A stretch of 47,400 nt of DNA, taken from the NCBI GenBank assembly GCA_012689325.1, contig JAAYEA010000079.1:1-47400 (forward strand). Reading direction: 5' to 3'. This document shows positions 35,868 to 44,384 of the stretch, piece by piece; positions within the stretch are counted from its first letter, which is position 1, and each line of letters starts with the position of its first letter. This stretch comes from Chloroflexota bacterium. GTDB taxonomy: Bacteria; Chloroflexota; Anaerolineae; JAAYEA01. The notes under the pieces were generated by a model. That model was not told where the DNA came from, made no database searches, and worked only from the letters and a program-made list of their open reading frames with translations. The position numbers were made by a program, and so were the translations under genes.

Positions 35868-36089
35868 ATGTTGAACAACCGGTATCTGTATCTGGAGAGC
35901 TGGACCGAGGGACGTCTGGCCGAGCTTCGCCGTGTTGCTGCCACGGAGGCTCAACTGCGCGCCCTGCGCCAGAGTCGCGGCGAGCTCACCTGGGTCAGAA
36001 GGATCATGGCCCAGCTTGGCCGGGCGCTGGTCTCTTGGGGGACGCAGCTTCAGGGCCACGGCAGGCTGCAGCCGCGCGCAGAGCACTAA
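35868..36089 (+). CDS. Small basic protein upstream of the ECF sigma factor
   Basis: 73 residues; ATG at 35868 with a near-perfect AAGGAGGTGA ribosome site 5 nt upstream, stronger than most in the window. The protein (MLNNRYLYLESW start) is rich in Arg, Leu and Trp, predicted helical (LAELRRVAATEAQLRALRQ), with a second, more hydrophobic helix (IMAQLGRALVSWGTQL). It has no Cys or membrane segment and I recognise no family. Its place 120 nt before the sigma factor gene, with a hairpin between, suggests a shared transcript. It could be a sigma regulator, but that is a guess. Confidence 0.7.
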   Translation: MLNNRYLYLESWTEGRLAELRRVAATEAQLRALRQSRGELTWVRRIMAQLGRALVSWGTQLQGHGRLQPRAEH

Positions 36090-36111
36090 CGATCGGATAG
36101 ACACACCAAGC

Positions 36112-36141
36112 CCCGCTGGCCGGGCCATTCCAGCCAGCGGG
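36112..36141 (+). terminator. Hairpin between the small protein and the sigma factor
   Basis: 9-bp stem CCCGCTGGC/GCCAGCGGG (36112-36120 with 36133-36141), no T tract; possible attenuator or processing site. Confidence 0.5.
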
Positions 36142-36209
36142 ACCGCGCATCTCGCGAGAAGGCCAGCCATGGGCCGAACGGCGAATGGTCCGGTTAGGAG
36201 GATTGGCAA

Positions 36210-36779
36210 ATGACGGAAATCGAGCTTGTTGAGGCCACGCTGGCTGGGGATGCCTCCGCTTTCAATGACCTGGTGCGGCAATACCAAGTCGCCGTCTATA
36301 ACCTGGCCTTTCGCATGTTGGGCCGCGCTGCCGACGCGGAAGACATCGCGCAGGAAACGTTCTTCCGAGCGTATACCAAGCTGGGGACATTCGACCTCGA
36401 GCAAAAGCTCTCCACCTGGCTTCTGTCCATCACCGCGCACCTGTGCATCGATCATCTTCGCCGCAAAAAGGCCGTCTGGCTGGAGGAAGGCGAGTACCTG
36501 AGCTGGATGGCCAGCAACGAGGAAGCGCCCGAGTCCGCCACCCTGCGCAAAGAGCAGGAGCGCGAGGTGCAACGTCTGATGGAGACGCTGCCGGCCAAGT
36601 ACCGGCTGATCCTCGTCTTGCGCTATTGGCATGACCTCTCTTACGCCGAGATCGGCGAGGCCACCCACTTGGCGGAGGGCACGGTCAAGACGCGCCTGCA
36701 CAGAGCCCGCCAAATGCTCTTGAAACAGGCCGGCACGGTGCCCAGCCTGAAACCCGTGCTTCACCCCGCTTCCGCCTGA
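36210..36779 (+). CDS. ECF-family RNA polymerase sigma factor
   Basis: 189 residues; AGGAGG precedes the ATG. Region 2 contains VYNLAFRMLGRAADAEDIAQETFFRAY and the DNA-melting STWLLSITAHLCIDHLRR. Region 4 contains LPAKYRLILVLRYWHDLSYAEIGE and AEGTVKTRLHRARQ, the -35-reading helix. SigW/RpoE-like layout. No zinc-finger anti-sigma gene follows, because a strong terminator comes directly after the gene, so the sigma factor must be controlled by an unlinked protein or by the small protein upstream. Confidence 0.95.
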   Translation: MTEIELVEATLAGDASAFNDLVRQYQVAVYNLAFRMLGRAADAEDIAQETFFRAYTKLGTFDLEQKLSTWLLSITAHLCIDHLRRKKAVWLEEGEYLSWMASNEEAPESATLRKEQEREVQRLMETLPAKYRLILVLRYWHDLSYAEIGEATHLAEGTVKTRLHRARQMLLKQAGTVPSLKPVLHPASA

Positions 36780-36821
36780 TTCGGTCGCGCGCATCGTTGC
36801 GCATACCCCTAGAAAACTAGA

Positions 36822-36849
36822 AAGCCCGCCTCATCGGCGGGCTTTTTTT
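36822..36849. terminator. Terminator between the sigma factor and the convergent M23 gene
   Basis: 9-bp GC-rich stem (36822-36830 with 36836-36844), TCATC loop and T7. On the minus strand it is followed by CTTTCTAGTTTTC, so it can act weakly both ways. Confidence 0.9.
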
Positions 36850-36860
36850 CTGCGTCCCAG

Positions 36861-38033
36861 CTAGGGTAAATAGTTCAGGGGATTGACCCGGACTCCGTCC
36901 TTGCGGACCTCAAAGTGCAAATGCGGCCCGGTGGAACGGCCGGTGTTGCCCATGAGCCCGATCTTGGCGCCCTTGGCCACCGACTGCCCGACCTCGACGT
37001 AATAGACCTTGAGGTGGGCATACAGCGTCTGGAGCCCGTGGCCATGGTCGATCATCACGTAGCGGCCATAGCCGGTTGGGTCGTTGGCGATCTTGCAGAC
37101 ATATCCCGAATCGGAGGCGATGACAGGGGTACCCTCATCCCAACCGATATCGAGGGCCGGATGCTGCGCCCAGTACTTGGTGGTCAGGATGCCGGTCGCC
37201 GGCCAGACGAACGCCCCAGTCCCCGCCTTGGCGCCCTGCGGAACGGTCCCTTGCCAGGCCGTCACGGTCCGCGGCACGTAGGGTTTGGAGCCGTTGGGCA
37301 CAATCAGGGCTTGTTCCTCTATGAGGATAGAGGACTCGGTTAGGCCATTGGGCTCATAGGCGACGATCTCCTCCACCTTGGCCTTGTAGGTCTTGGCGAT
37401 GGCGCCCAACGTATCGCCCTTCTCCACGATGTGCAGAACGCCGTCGGTGGGCAGGATATAGAGGTGCTGCCCCACGCTCAGATAATCGGGGTTATCGGCC
37501 AGGCGGCCATTGGCCCAACAGAGGGTGTTCTCGCTGATGCCGAATTTGCGGGCGATGCTGCCCACAATGTCTCCCGCCTGCACTTCGTAGGTGATGATCT
37601 CGGTGCGCGCCACGACCTCGGTGGCTTCGGGGGAGGGGGAGGCGATGGTAACTGCCAAAGTGGTGTCCGTGGGGCTGGGCAAGGCTGTGGGCGTGGGGGA
37701 CGGGTCATGCTCGGCGAGCTCGGTATGCACCACGCCGGCCAGGGCCAGCACATCATCATTGCTCATGCGGCTGCCGCCGCGGGAAGTCACCAGGCTCTTG
37801 CTGGCTCGCACCTGGGGCGTCGTCTCTTCCATCGCCCCGCTGGCCGGCGCGGACCATTCGATCCGCGAGAGCGCCACCCCCGCGACCACCACGACCAGGG
37901 CCGTGAGGTGCCTGGCATAGCGTGCGAGGATCATCATCCATTCTTGGCGCTGTTCGCGCTTGTCCCTACTATCGGAGCCGTTGGTGCCACAGGGCGCCGG
38001 GCAACTGGGGGGCAAATCCGATTTTGGGTCCAT
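36861..38033 (-). CDS. LysM-domain M23-family peptidoglycan peptidase
   Basis: 390 residues from the ATG at 38033, 2 nt after the rho stop codon; no clear ribosome site, so translational coupling to rho is likely. A single membrane segment at about residue 42-57 anchors it. A Ser/Pro/Thr linker follows, then two LysM modules (YEVQAGDIVGSIARKFGIS, about 147-190; HIVEKGDTLGAIAKTYK, about 197-240). The M23 domain has HPALDIGWDEG (zinc His and Asp), YAHLKVYY and PHLHFEV (zinc His pair). A wall-remodelling endopeptidase, or an inactive regulator of the EnvC/NlpD kind; the zinc ligands look intact. Confidence 0.93.
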   Translation of the reverse strand: MDPKSDLPPSCPAPCGTNGSDSRDKREQRQEWMMILARYARHLTALVVVVAGVALSRIEWSAPASGAMEETTPQVRASKSLVTSRGGSRMSNDDVLALAGVVHTELAEHDPSPTPTALPSPTDTTLAVTIASPSPEATEVVARTEIITYEVQAGDIVGSIARKFGISENTLCWANGRLADNPDYLSVGQHLYILPTDGVLHIVEKGDTLGAIAKTYKAKVEEIVAYEPNGLTESSILIEEQALIVPNGSKPYVPRTVTAWQGTVPQGAKAGTGAFVWPATGILTTKYWAQHPALDIGWDEGTPVIASDSGYVCKIANDPTGYGRYVMIDHGHGLQTLYAHLKVYYVEVGQSVAKGAKIGLMGNTGRSTGPHLHFEVRKDGVRVNPLNYLP

Positions 38034-38035
38034 GC

Positions 38036-39289
38036 CTAGACTGCATCCTTGTTTAGAGTCTCTAGAAACTCGCGATTGGACTTGGCTTTGGTCATCCGTT
38101 GCAGGAGCAACTCGGTTCCATCGATGCCGCCAATGGCCGAAACCATCCGGCGCAACGTGTATACCCGGCTCAGGGTCCAGGAGTCCAGCAGCAGCTCTTC
38201 GCGGCGGGTGCCGGACCGCTCCACATCAAAGGCGGGGAACACGCGACGCTCGGAGAGCTTGCGGTTGAGGTGCAGCTCCATGTTGCCGGTGCCTTTGAAC
38301 TCTTCGTAGATCATATCGTCCATGCGGCTGCCCGTATCAACCAGGCAGGTGGCGATGACGGTGAGGCTTCCCCCCTCCTCGATGTTGCGAGCCGCGCCAA
38401 AGAACCGCTTGGGGGGATAAAGCGCCGCGGGATCCAGGCCGCCTGAGAGCGTGCGGCCGCTGGGCGGGACGGAGAGGTTATAGGCGCGCGATAGACGGGT
38501 GATGCTGTCCAGCAGGATCACCACGTCCTGGCCTTGCTCCACCAGCCGCTTGGCGCGGTCCAGGGCGATCTCGGCCACGCGCACATGGTCTTCCACCGGC
38601 TCGTCAAAGGTAGAGCTGACCACCTCGGCTTCCACCGAGCGGTCCATGTCCGTGACCTCTTCAGGCCGCTCGCCGATGAGCGCGACCATGAGGTGCACAT
38701 CCTCATAGTTGGTGCTGATCGAGTTGGCGATCTGCTTGAGGATGGTGGTCTTGCCGGCTTTCGGCGGGGAGACGATCAGGCCGCGCTGGCCGCGCCCGAT
38801 GGGCGCCACCAGGTTGAGCAGGCGCATGGACAAAACGTTCTGCTCGGTTTCCAGGTTGAACATCTTTTCGGGAAAGATGGGGGTCAGTTCTTCAAAGTGG
38901 GGGCGTTTCTTGGCGATCTCGGGGTTCAGGCCGTTGACGGCCTCGACGCGGAGCAGGCTAAAGAACTTTTCCGTCTCTTTCGGCGGACGGACCTGCCCGA
39001 TCACCATGTCGCCGGTGCGCATCCCGAAGCGCCTGATCTGCGACTGGGAGACGTACACGTCATTGGGCCCCGGCAGGAAATGCTCGGCGCGCAGGAAACC
39101 GATCCCCTCGTTCGTGATCTCTAGGATTCCTCCGCCAAAGATGTAGCCCAGCTCTTCGGCTTGGGCGCGAAGGATCCGCAACATGAGATCGCTTTTCTTG
39201 AGGCGGCTAAAGCCAGAGATATTGCTCTGCCTAGCCATTTCGCGGAGACCGGTGAGGGTTAACTTTTCGAGTTCAGCGATATCGACCAT
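38036..39289 (-). CDS. rho: Transcription termination factor Rho
   Basis: 417 residues. The N-terminal RNA-binding domain contains [11 protein letters not shown] and [10 protein letters not shown]-like segments ([10 protein letters not shown]). The ATPase core has [15 protein letters not shown] (P-loop), [18 protein letters not shown] (Walker B/Q-loop side), RLSRAYN and SGGLDPAAL, as well as the Arg-rich end. It unwinds and ends RNA transcription at C-rich sites. The ATG has no clear Shine-Dalgarno site (AAAGTG), and the leader is long and structured. Followed by the LysM/M23 gene. Confidence 0.97.
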   Translation of the reverse strand: MVDIAELEKLTLTGLREMARQSNISGFSRLKKSDLMLRILRAQAEELGYIFGGGILEITNEGIGFLRAEHFLPGPNDVYVSQSQIRRFGMRTGDMVIGQVRPPKETEKFFSLLRVEAVNGLNPEIAKKRPHFEELTPIFPEKMFNLETEQNVLSMRLLNLVAPIGRGQRGLIVSPPKAGKTTILKQIANSISTNYEDVHLMVALIGERPEEVTDMDRSVEAEVVSSTFDEPVEDHVRVAEIALDRAKRLVEQGQDVVILLDSITRLSRAYNLSVPPSGRTLSGGLDPAALYPPKRFFGAARNIEEGGSLTVIATCLVDTGSRMDDMIYEEFKGTGNMELHLNRKLSERRVFPAFDVERSGTRREELLLDSWTLSRVYTLRRMVSAIGGIDGTELLLQRMTKAKSNREFLETLNKDAV

Positions 39290-39452
39290 GAAGCCGCACT
39301 TTCAGGGAAGGACGTTAGGGTCTCGTATGGGCGAAAAACTCTATCGATGGCTAACGTTGAGGTACAGATACAGAAGACCAGAGAAACCGCACGGTTACAG
39401 GGTTAGGTTTGCCCTTGGAGGGTCCCATCCGAATGGGCAAGGTCAAATCTTG
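39290..39452 (-). promoter_or_regulatory. Structured 5' leader of rho
   Basis: About 163 nt from the predicted start to the ATG, with no gene. Read on the minus strand it can form TTGCCC/GGGCAA around CCCAT/ATGGG (about 39412-39442) and an ACGTTAG/CTAACGT pair (about 39311-39357). Long rho leaders mediate autogenous termination in several bacteria. Confidence 0.5.
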
Positions 39453-39458
39453 GTCCCC

Positions 39459-39487
39459 ATTATAACATCGTTTATCCAATCCGTCAA
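39459..39487 (-). promoter_or_regulatory. Promoter of rho
   Basis: Minus strand: TTGACG (39482-39487), 17-nt spacer, perfect TATAAT (39459-39464). Confidence 0.8.
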
Positions 39488-39518
39488 GTAGCAGAAATGC
39501 GAAAACTTGCAAGAGCTT

Positions 39519-41681
39519 TCAATCTGGCGTCGCCACGAGCAGAATGTGGCTCTGGAACCGCGCCCGCAACCTGGGCGCCTCTCCGCGCACCACGCCCAGC
39601 TCCTCGCCTGTCTCCACGTTGCGCAGCGTGTAGCGCCTCCTCGCTTGCAGCCCCCGCAACTCGACGACGCCCTGGTACGTCTCGCCCACCGTGTCTGTGA
39701 AAAAGGCGTAATAGAGCGACTCGCCCTTGGCGATGACGTGCCCTTCCGGCGCGTCGTGAATGACGTCGTACAGGTTCAGGTATTGCCCCTCGGAGAGCCG
39801 CAACGCATCATAGAGCGCCAGCCAGCGCCGCCAATGAGCCTCTTTCTCCGGCGTCAGCAGGTGATAGGACTCGATCAGCCGCTGGTACACCGCCTCATCG
39901 TCCGGCCAGACGAACTTGGTGCCCGGCACGCCGCCGGTCCCCACCATGGAGGCAAAGTCCTGCCCATTATCGGTCAATTCGACGTGATCGGCAAAGACCG
40001 GCGCGGTGGGGCCAACCAGCGCCTTCAGGATCTTGACCCGCTGCCGGATCTGCCAGGAGCCGTAGGGATCGGACATCATGGGCTGGTCCACGTAGGGCAA
40101 CAGATAGACGTTGGGCGTGGAGCCACAAGGCGAGAGCAGGGTCACCGCTGCGGGCCTGAGCCCCTTGGCCGTCGTCTGGATCAGCCGATAGACCTCCGGC
40201 AGCGCCTCCACCGATTCCGCCGGGCGGGCGTGGCGGTGGGCGGGATTGTGGCAGGGCGGCACGGTATAGATGTTGTCCAGCTTGAGCCCATCCAGGCCCC
40301 ATTCGCCGATAAAGCGCTCGGTTAGCGCGACGATATAGGATTGCACCTCCGGCAGCGCCGGGCAGAGAATGGCGAGATTCCGATTGTTCCGCGCGGGCCG
40401 CCCCTCCTCGTCCAGGATGAGCCAATCGGGATGCTCGGCCACCACAGAGGAGAGCCCATAGGCGTGCGAGGGCCACGCGCCCACGTCGTCCTCCGCGGCC
40501 AGGGGGTACCACCACAATTGCGCCAGCAGCCCCGCTTCATGATAGGCCTGCACCAGGCGGCGCAGATCCGCCTCGCCGCCGGGAAAGGTGTCTCGGCGAG
40601 GCTGCCAATCGCCGTAGGCGTCGAACCAGCGGTCGTCTATGGTGGCCCAGCCGAGGCCCAGCTCTTGGAGCATGGGGATCACGCCCAGCATTTCGTCCAT
40701 GGTGAAATCGAACTCGTAGCCCCAGCCGCTCCAGACTGGGGCGTAGGCAGCGGGAGATGGGTCAGGCATGCGCCAGCCCTGCGCTGCCATCAGCTCGGCG
40801 TAGAGCCTCAGCGCGTCGTAATAATCGCCCCGATGCGTCGAAAGCATGGCCAGCACCCCGTCGTCACGCTCCCCAGGGCGCAGGGTCGCCGCCTCGCGCC
40901 GCTCCAAGCCCATCCAGGCGCGCCCGCGCTCGTCCACCCGCAAGGGCATGTGCCAGAGCTGCGGCTGCATCTCCAGGTGGGCCAGGGCCAGCCCCGCCTG
41001 CTGGTTCCAGTGGTAGACCAGGGGAATGCCGCCGCCCTCGCCGGAATCCGACTGCCCAAGATAGTTGTCTTGGTCCAGCCCGTCGCGCAGGGGAAAGACG
41101 ATGCGCTGGCCCCATTGCCAGGAGGCCCCGGCAAAGGCCCAAAAGCTATGGGGGTTGTTCAACAGGTGCCACAAGGAGGCGTCCAGGCACAGCTCGCCCT
41201 GGATGAGGCGATCCAACGTGACCGGCCGTGGCCCGAGGTTTTCGTAGGAGGCGCGCCAGAGCAGCGCCTGGGGATAGCTCTCGTACAGCTCGATCACCGT
41301 GGTCTGGCGCAAGAGGGCGGAAGGTGATTCGGCCTGCACCGTCCACCGCTCGCCGCGGCCCCAGACGGCCTCCACCGGCTCGGCGCGCGCGACCTGGCGC
41401 TGGAAATCGATCACTGGCTGCCCCGCGACCATCACCCGCTGCGGCGGTGCCTGGGGCTCGGCCCGGTTCGCGGCGCGCCAGCGGCGCCCTTGCCGGATAT
41501 AAAGCTGCCAGGACATGCGGCCATCGATGGAAAGGGCGATCTGCCGGTTGGCGATCCACAGCAGGTCGCTGCCCAGCGGGGAGAGATTGCTGGCCTGGAG
41601 AAGCGCCAGGCACGAGGCCAGGACGGCGGCGAGCAAGGCGACGCGGAGCCAGCGCGGCCAGCCGCTCACCGCGCGCCACAT
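39519..41681 (-). CDS. Alpha-galactosidase-like glycoside hydrolase (GH36/clan GH-D type)
   Basis: 720 residues; the ATG at 41681 overlaps the stop codon of the previous gene (TGATG). An N-terminal hydrophobic segment (VALLAAVLASCLALL) marks export or membrane anchoring. The first 290 residues form a beta-sandwich, followed by a TIM barrel. The nucleophile candidate is the Asp of DGLKLDN (about 469), the clan GH-D KxD motif, and the acid/base candidate is the Asp of MMSDPYGSW (about 537). WATIDDRWFDAYGDW and LAQLWWYPL match barrel strands of GH36. A small C-terminal beta domain ends the protein. Activity on alpha-linked galactose is likely but unproven. Confidence 0.8.
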   Translation of the reverse strand: MWRAVSGWPRWLRVALLAAVLASCLALLQASNLSPLGSDLLWIANRQIALSIDGRMSWQLYIRQGRRWRAANRAEPQAPPQRVMVAGQPVIDFQRQVARAEPVEAVWGRGERWTVQAESPSALLRQTTVIELYESYPQALLWRASYENLGPRPVTLDRLIQGELCLDASLWHLLNNPHSFWAFAGASWQWGQRIVFPLRDGLDQDNYLGQSDSGEGGGIPLVYHWNQQAGLALAHLEMQPQLWHMPLRVDERGRAWMGLERREAATLRPGERDDGVLAMLSTHRGDYYDALRLYAELMAAQGWRMPDPSPAAYAPVWSGWGYEFDFTMDEMLGVIPMLQELGLGWATIDDRWFDAYGDWQPRRDTFPGGEADLRRLVQAYHEAGLLAQLWWYPLAAEDDVGAWPSHAYGLSSVVAEHPDWLILDEEGRPARNNRNLAILCPALPEVQSYIVALTERFIGEWGLDGLKLDNIYTVPPCHNPAHRHARPAESVEALPEVYRLIQTTAKGLRPAAVTLLSPCGSTPNVYLLPYVDQPMMSDPYGSWQIRQRVKILKALVGPTAPVFADHVELTDNGQDFASMVGTGGVPGTKFVWPDDEAVYQRLIESYHLLTPEKEAHWRRWLALYDALRLSEGQYLNLYDVIHDAPEGHVIAKGESLYYAFFTDTVGETYQGVVELRGLQARRRYTLRNVETGEELGVVRGEAPRLRARFQSHILLVATPD

Positions 41682-43405
41682 CAGGGCTTCTTGCCCTGCG
41701 TCTTTTGATGATAGATGGCAAACCACTCGGCGATCTCGCCCTCGCGCTGGCGCCGCTCGGCCTCCTGCTTGCGTTGTCGAAGCACCTCGAGCCGGTTAAA
41801 GATCTCTCGCTGCACGACCGAGGGGTCATAGATCGAGTCGAAAGTAAACTGGCCTTGGCCTGCCGTCTCGATCACCACGTTGCCCCGCTTGATCAGCGAG
41901 GCCCAAAAGTTGGGGACCACAAAGTGGACGTCCTGGATGTTTTCGAGGTTGGCCTGGCGGCGCGTCTCGCGGGCCAGGAACGGCGTCCGCTCGATATCGA
42001 TGATATCCGTGGGCGTGACCACATAGAGATCGTTGCGCCAGTCCTCGTACTGCCACGTCAGCCAGAAGAAGAGCCCGGCCAACAGAGGCAGCGCCAGCAA
42101 CAGCACGGCCACCCAGGAAAGGCCCGGCAAAGGTTGCAGCACCAGCAGGATCGTCGCCGCCAGGGCCATGGAGAGGAGCACCAGCGGCGGCAAGACGTTC
42201 TGCAACAGGACGATCCAATGCTTGCGCCAGATGATGGCGCCCCTCTCCTCGATCACACTCAGGCGCGGCAGGTGCGGGCGCAAGATGAACGAGTACAAGC
42301 CCGTATCCAGCAGGATGCGCGAGCAGCCTTGCCCCCGCGAGAGGAGGGACATCACGTCACGCCGCGGCTTGGAGGGGCTGGCCTGCGGCGGAATGGGCGG
42401 CGTCTCCCCTTCCGGGGCCGGGGGAATGGCCGCCTGGTCTTGTTTGGCTTCCAGCCGCGCTTCCAGGGCCAGGGCGATCTCTTGGTACTCCTGGTCGCGG
42501 TGCTGCAACTTGAACCGCCGGACCTGCTCGACCAGCACCTTGCTCACCAGCTCGGGCTGGGTGGCCCACATAAAGTCCACGCGGCCCAGGTGCGCCCCCG
42601 CCGTGGAGATGGACATGTGGGCAAAGCCCAGCGCGTTCCCCACCAACCCTTGCCGCGTCGAGATGTTCTGGACCTTATCCAGCGGGGCCTCGGCGCGCGA
42701 TTCGAATTGCAGCAGCACCTTTTCCACGTGGGCAATCCGCTGGTCTGTGATCACATGCCAGTCGTTTTGCCAGTCGATATAGGTCCAGACCACCCAGGGC
42801 AGCAGCACCACCGTCGCGACCAGGCCCACCCAGAACATGTGCCAGGAGGCCACGAGCTCGGCCAGCGCAAAGACCAGCATGATGGCTAGCCAAAGCACGA
42901 CGACGACGGCCACGCTCCGCGCAAAGATGTACCAGTGCTTGCGGCCGAACCACTCGACCCTTTCTTCCTTGCTCATCCAGGCAAAGCGGGGCGCCATGAG
43001 CTTGATGCGCACGTCCGGGCGTATGGTCAGCTCTGACCACATGGACGGGTAAGCGTCCACCAGTTCGTCAAAGTCCGCCTTGCGGATGTAAAAGAGCTCG
43101 GCGTCCTGCTGGACGACCATGGTGGCATCGCGAGGCTCGCTGATCAGCAGCGAGGTCTCGCCCCAAGCGTCGCCCGCGCGCAAGTAACGAGGCGGCGTCT
43201 GGTTGCCGCGCTCGTCCACGGCCATCGCCACGACCTCGCCGGAATGGACGATGAAATAGGTCGTGCCTCGCTGGCCCTGGCGCACGATCACCGAGCCTCG
43301 CGGGATGCGCCGGCGCTTGACGATCTCGGCCAGTTTTTCCTTATTCCATTGCGAGAGGGAGGCAAAAAGGGGCAGTTGGTTCAACCGCCCGACGATCTCC
43401 TCCAC
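41681..43405 (-). CDS. Membrane protein with a cyclic-nucleotide-binding domain and two bacterial PH domains
   Basis: 574 residues; GTG start at 43405 with AAGGAG 8 nt upstream. Residues about 8-125 are a cNMP-binding domain (GSVIVRQGQRGTTYFIVHSGEV, then GDAWGETSLLISEPRDATMV, the phosphate-binding cassette). Two membrane helices (about 165-220) lead to a first PH-like domain (DWHVITDQRIAHVEK). After an acidic Pro-rich linker, a second pair of helices (about 400-450) leads to a second one (DLYVVTPTDIIDIE). This YdbT/bPH2-like layout repeated behind a nucleotide sensor is unusual. Function unknown; a cytoplasmic ligand may control a membrane complex. Its stop codon overlaps the glycosidase start. 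Confidence 0.85.
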   Translation of the reverse strand: MEEIVGRLNQLPLFASLSQWNKEKLAEIVKRRRIPRGSVIVRQGQRGTTYFIVHSGEVVAMAVDERGNQTPPRYLRAGDAWGETSLLISEPRDATMVVQQDAELFYIRKADFDELVDAYPSMWSELTIRPDVRIKLMAPRFAWMSKEERVEWFGRKHWYIFARSVAVVVVLWLAIMLVFALAELVASWHMFWVGLVATVVLLPWVVWTYIDWQNDWHVITDQRIAHVEKVLLQFESRAEAPLDKVQNISTRQGLVGNALGFAHMSISTAGAHLGRVDFMWATQPELVSKVLVEQVRRFKLQHRDQEYQEIALALEARLEAKQDQAAIPPAPEGETPPIPPQASPSKPRRDVMSLLSRGQGCSRILLDTGLYSFILRPHLPRLSVIEERGAIIWRKHWIVLLQNVLPPLVLLSMALAATILLVLQPLPGLSWVAVLLLALPLLAGLFFWLTWQYEDWRNDLYVVTPTDIIDIERTPFLARETRRQANLENIQDVHFVVPNFWASLIKRGNVVIETAGQGQFTFDSIYDPSVVQREIFNRLEVLRQRKQEAERRQREGEIAEWFAIYHQKTQGKKP

Positions 43406-43425
43406 GTGCGATGCTCCTTCCGCGG

Positions 43426-44196
43426 CTAGGGCAGGACGCGCGCCACGATCTCCCGGACCCGGGCCACCATCTCGGGCGCGAGGTCATACAGCGCCTGGCC
43501 GCTCATGTCGGCCTCGATGGCCCGCTCCGTATAAGGCAGCATACCCACGACGGGCAAATCCGTCAAACTTGAGCGGATAAACGCCTCGTCGCGCTCATTG
43601 CGCACCTTGTTGCCCACCGCCCAGAGCTTGCCGATGCCCAAGTCGCGGGCCAGCCGGGTGATGTCCTTGGCCGTCTGGATGCTGCGCGCCCCCGGCTCCA
43701 CCACCATGAACATGGCGTCCACCGCGCCGGCGGTGGCGCGCCCCATATGCTCCATCCCTGCCACCATGTCCAGGATGACCGCCTCTTTCTCGCGCAATAG
43801 CAGATGGGTTACCAGCATCTTGAGCATGGCGTTTTCCGGGCAGATGCAGCCCGCTCCCGCGCCGCGCACGGTGCCCATCTGCAGCAGGCGGATATTGCGA
43901 TATTCCACGGAAAAACGCTCCGGGATATCGTCCACGCGCGGGTTGAGCTTGAACATGCGGCCGGACTCGCCGGGCCGCGCGCCGGTCCGCTCCTCGATGA
44001 GGTCGTCCATTTCGATGATGGGGGTGACCTGGGCCGCCAGCTCGGGGGGGAACCCCAGCGCCTGGGCCAGGGTGGCGTTGGGGTCCGCGTCGATGGCATA
44101 GACGCGATTCCCCTGCTCGGTCAGGACATAGGCCAACAGGCTCGCGAAGGAGGTTTTCCCCACTCCCCCCTTGCCGGAGACGGCGATTTTGGGCAT
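43426..44196 (-). CDS. cooC: CooC-type nickel-insertion ATPase
   Basis: 256 residues; GAGGAGAG precedes the ATG. The deviant Walker A is GKGGVGKTS, the Walker A' region YAIDADPN and the metal motif CICPEN is the CxC pair of the CODH/ACS accessory protein family. CooC binds nickel at the dimer interface and drives its insertion into the carbon monoxide dehydrogenase C cluster or the acetyl-CoA synthase A cluster. A second paralogue begins beyond the right edge. The gene is in the minus-strand run with acsE and the DfsP-like gene. CODH catalytic genes are not in the window. Confidence 0.9.
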   Translation of the reverse strand: MPKIAVSGKGGVGKTSFASLLAYVLTEQGNRVYAIDADPNATLAQALGFPPELAAQVTPIIEMDDLIEERTGARPGESGRMFKLNPRVDDIPERFSVEYRNIRLLQMGTVRGAGAGCICPENAMLKMLVTHLLLREKEAVILDMVAGMEHMGRATAGAVDAMFMVVEPGARSIQTAKDITRLARDLGIGKLWAVGNKVRNERDEAFIRSSLTDLPVVGMLPYTERAIEADMSGQALYDLAPEMVARVREIVARVLP

Positions 44197-44213
44197 GGTG
44201 CTCTCCTCAGAAT

Positions 44214-44384
44214 TCAGGATGGGTCCAGCAGGGTGCGCAAGCGCGCCAATTCTTCTTCCAGCTCTTCGATCTCGATCAGCATGGAGGGGCGCGGCGTATG
44301 CTTGGGCAAGCGGGCCTTGGCGTCCGCCAGCTTGAGCGCGACTTGCTCGATGCGCCGCAGGATTTCGTCTCGCGTCTCAACCAT
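44214..44384 (-). CDS. Small coiled-coil protein of the CODH/ACS accessory cluster
   Basis: 56 residues; start at 44384 (MVETRDEIL) with GGGAG upstream, overlapping the end of the DfsP-like gene by 8 nt. Almost wholly helical with heptad-like leucines (EILRRIEQVALKLADAKARL, then IEIEELEEELARLRTLL), consistent with a short antiparallel coiled coil. I recognise no family. It lies between the DfsP-like gene and cooC with a 17-nt gap, so it is likely a partner in the same job. Confidence 0.7.
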   Translation of the reverse strand: MVETRDEILRRIEQVALKLADAKARLPKHTPRPSMLIEIEELEEELARLRTLLDPS

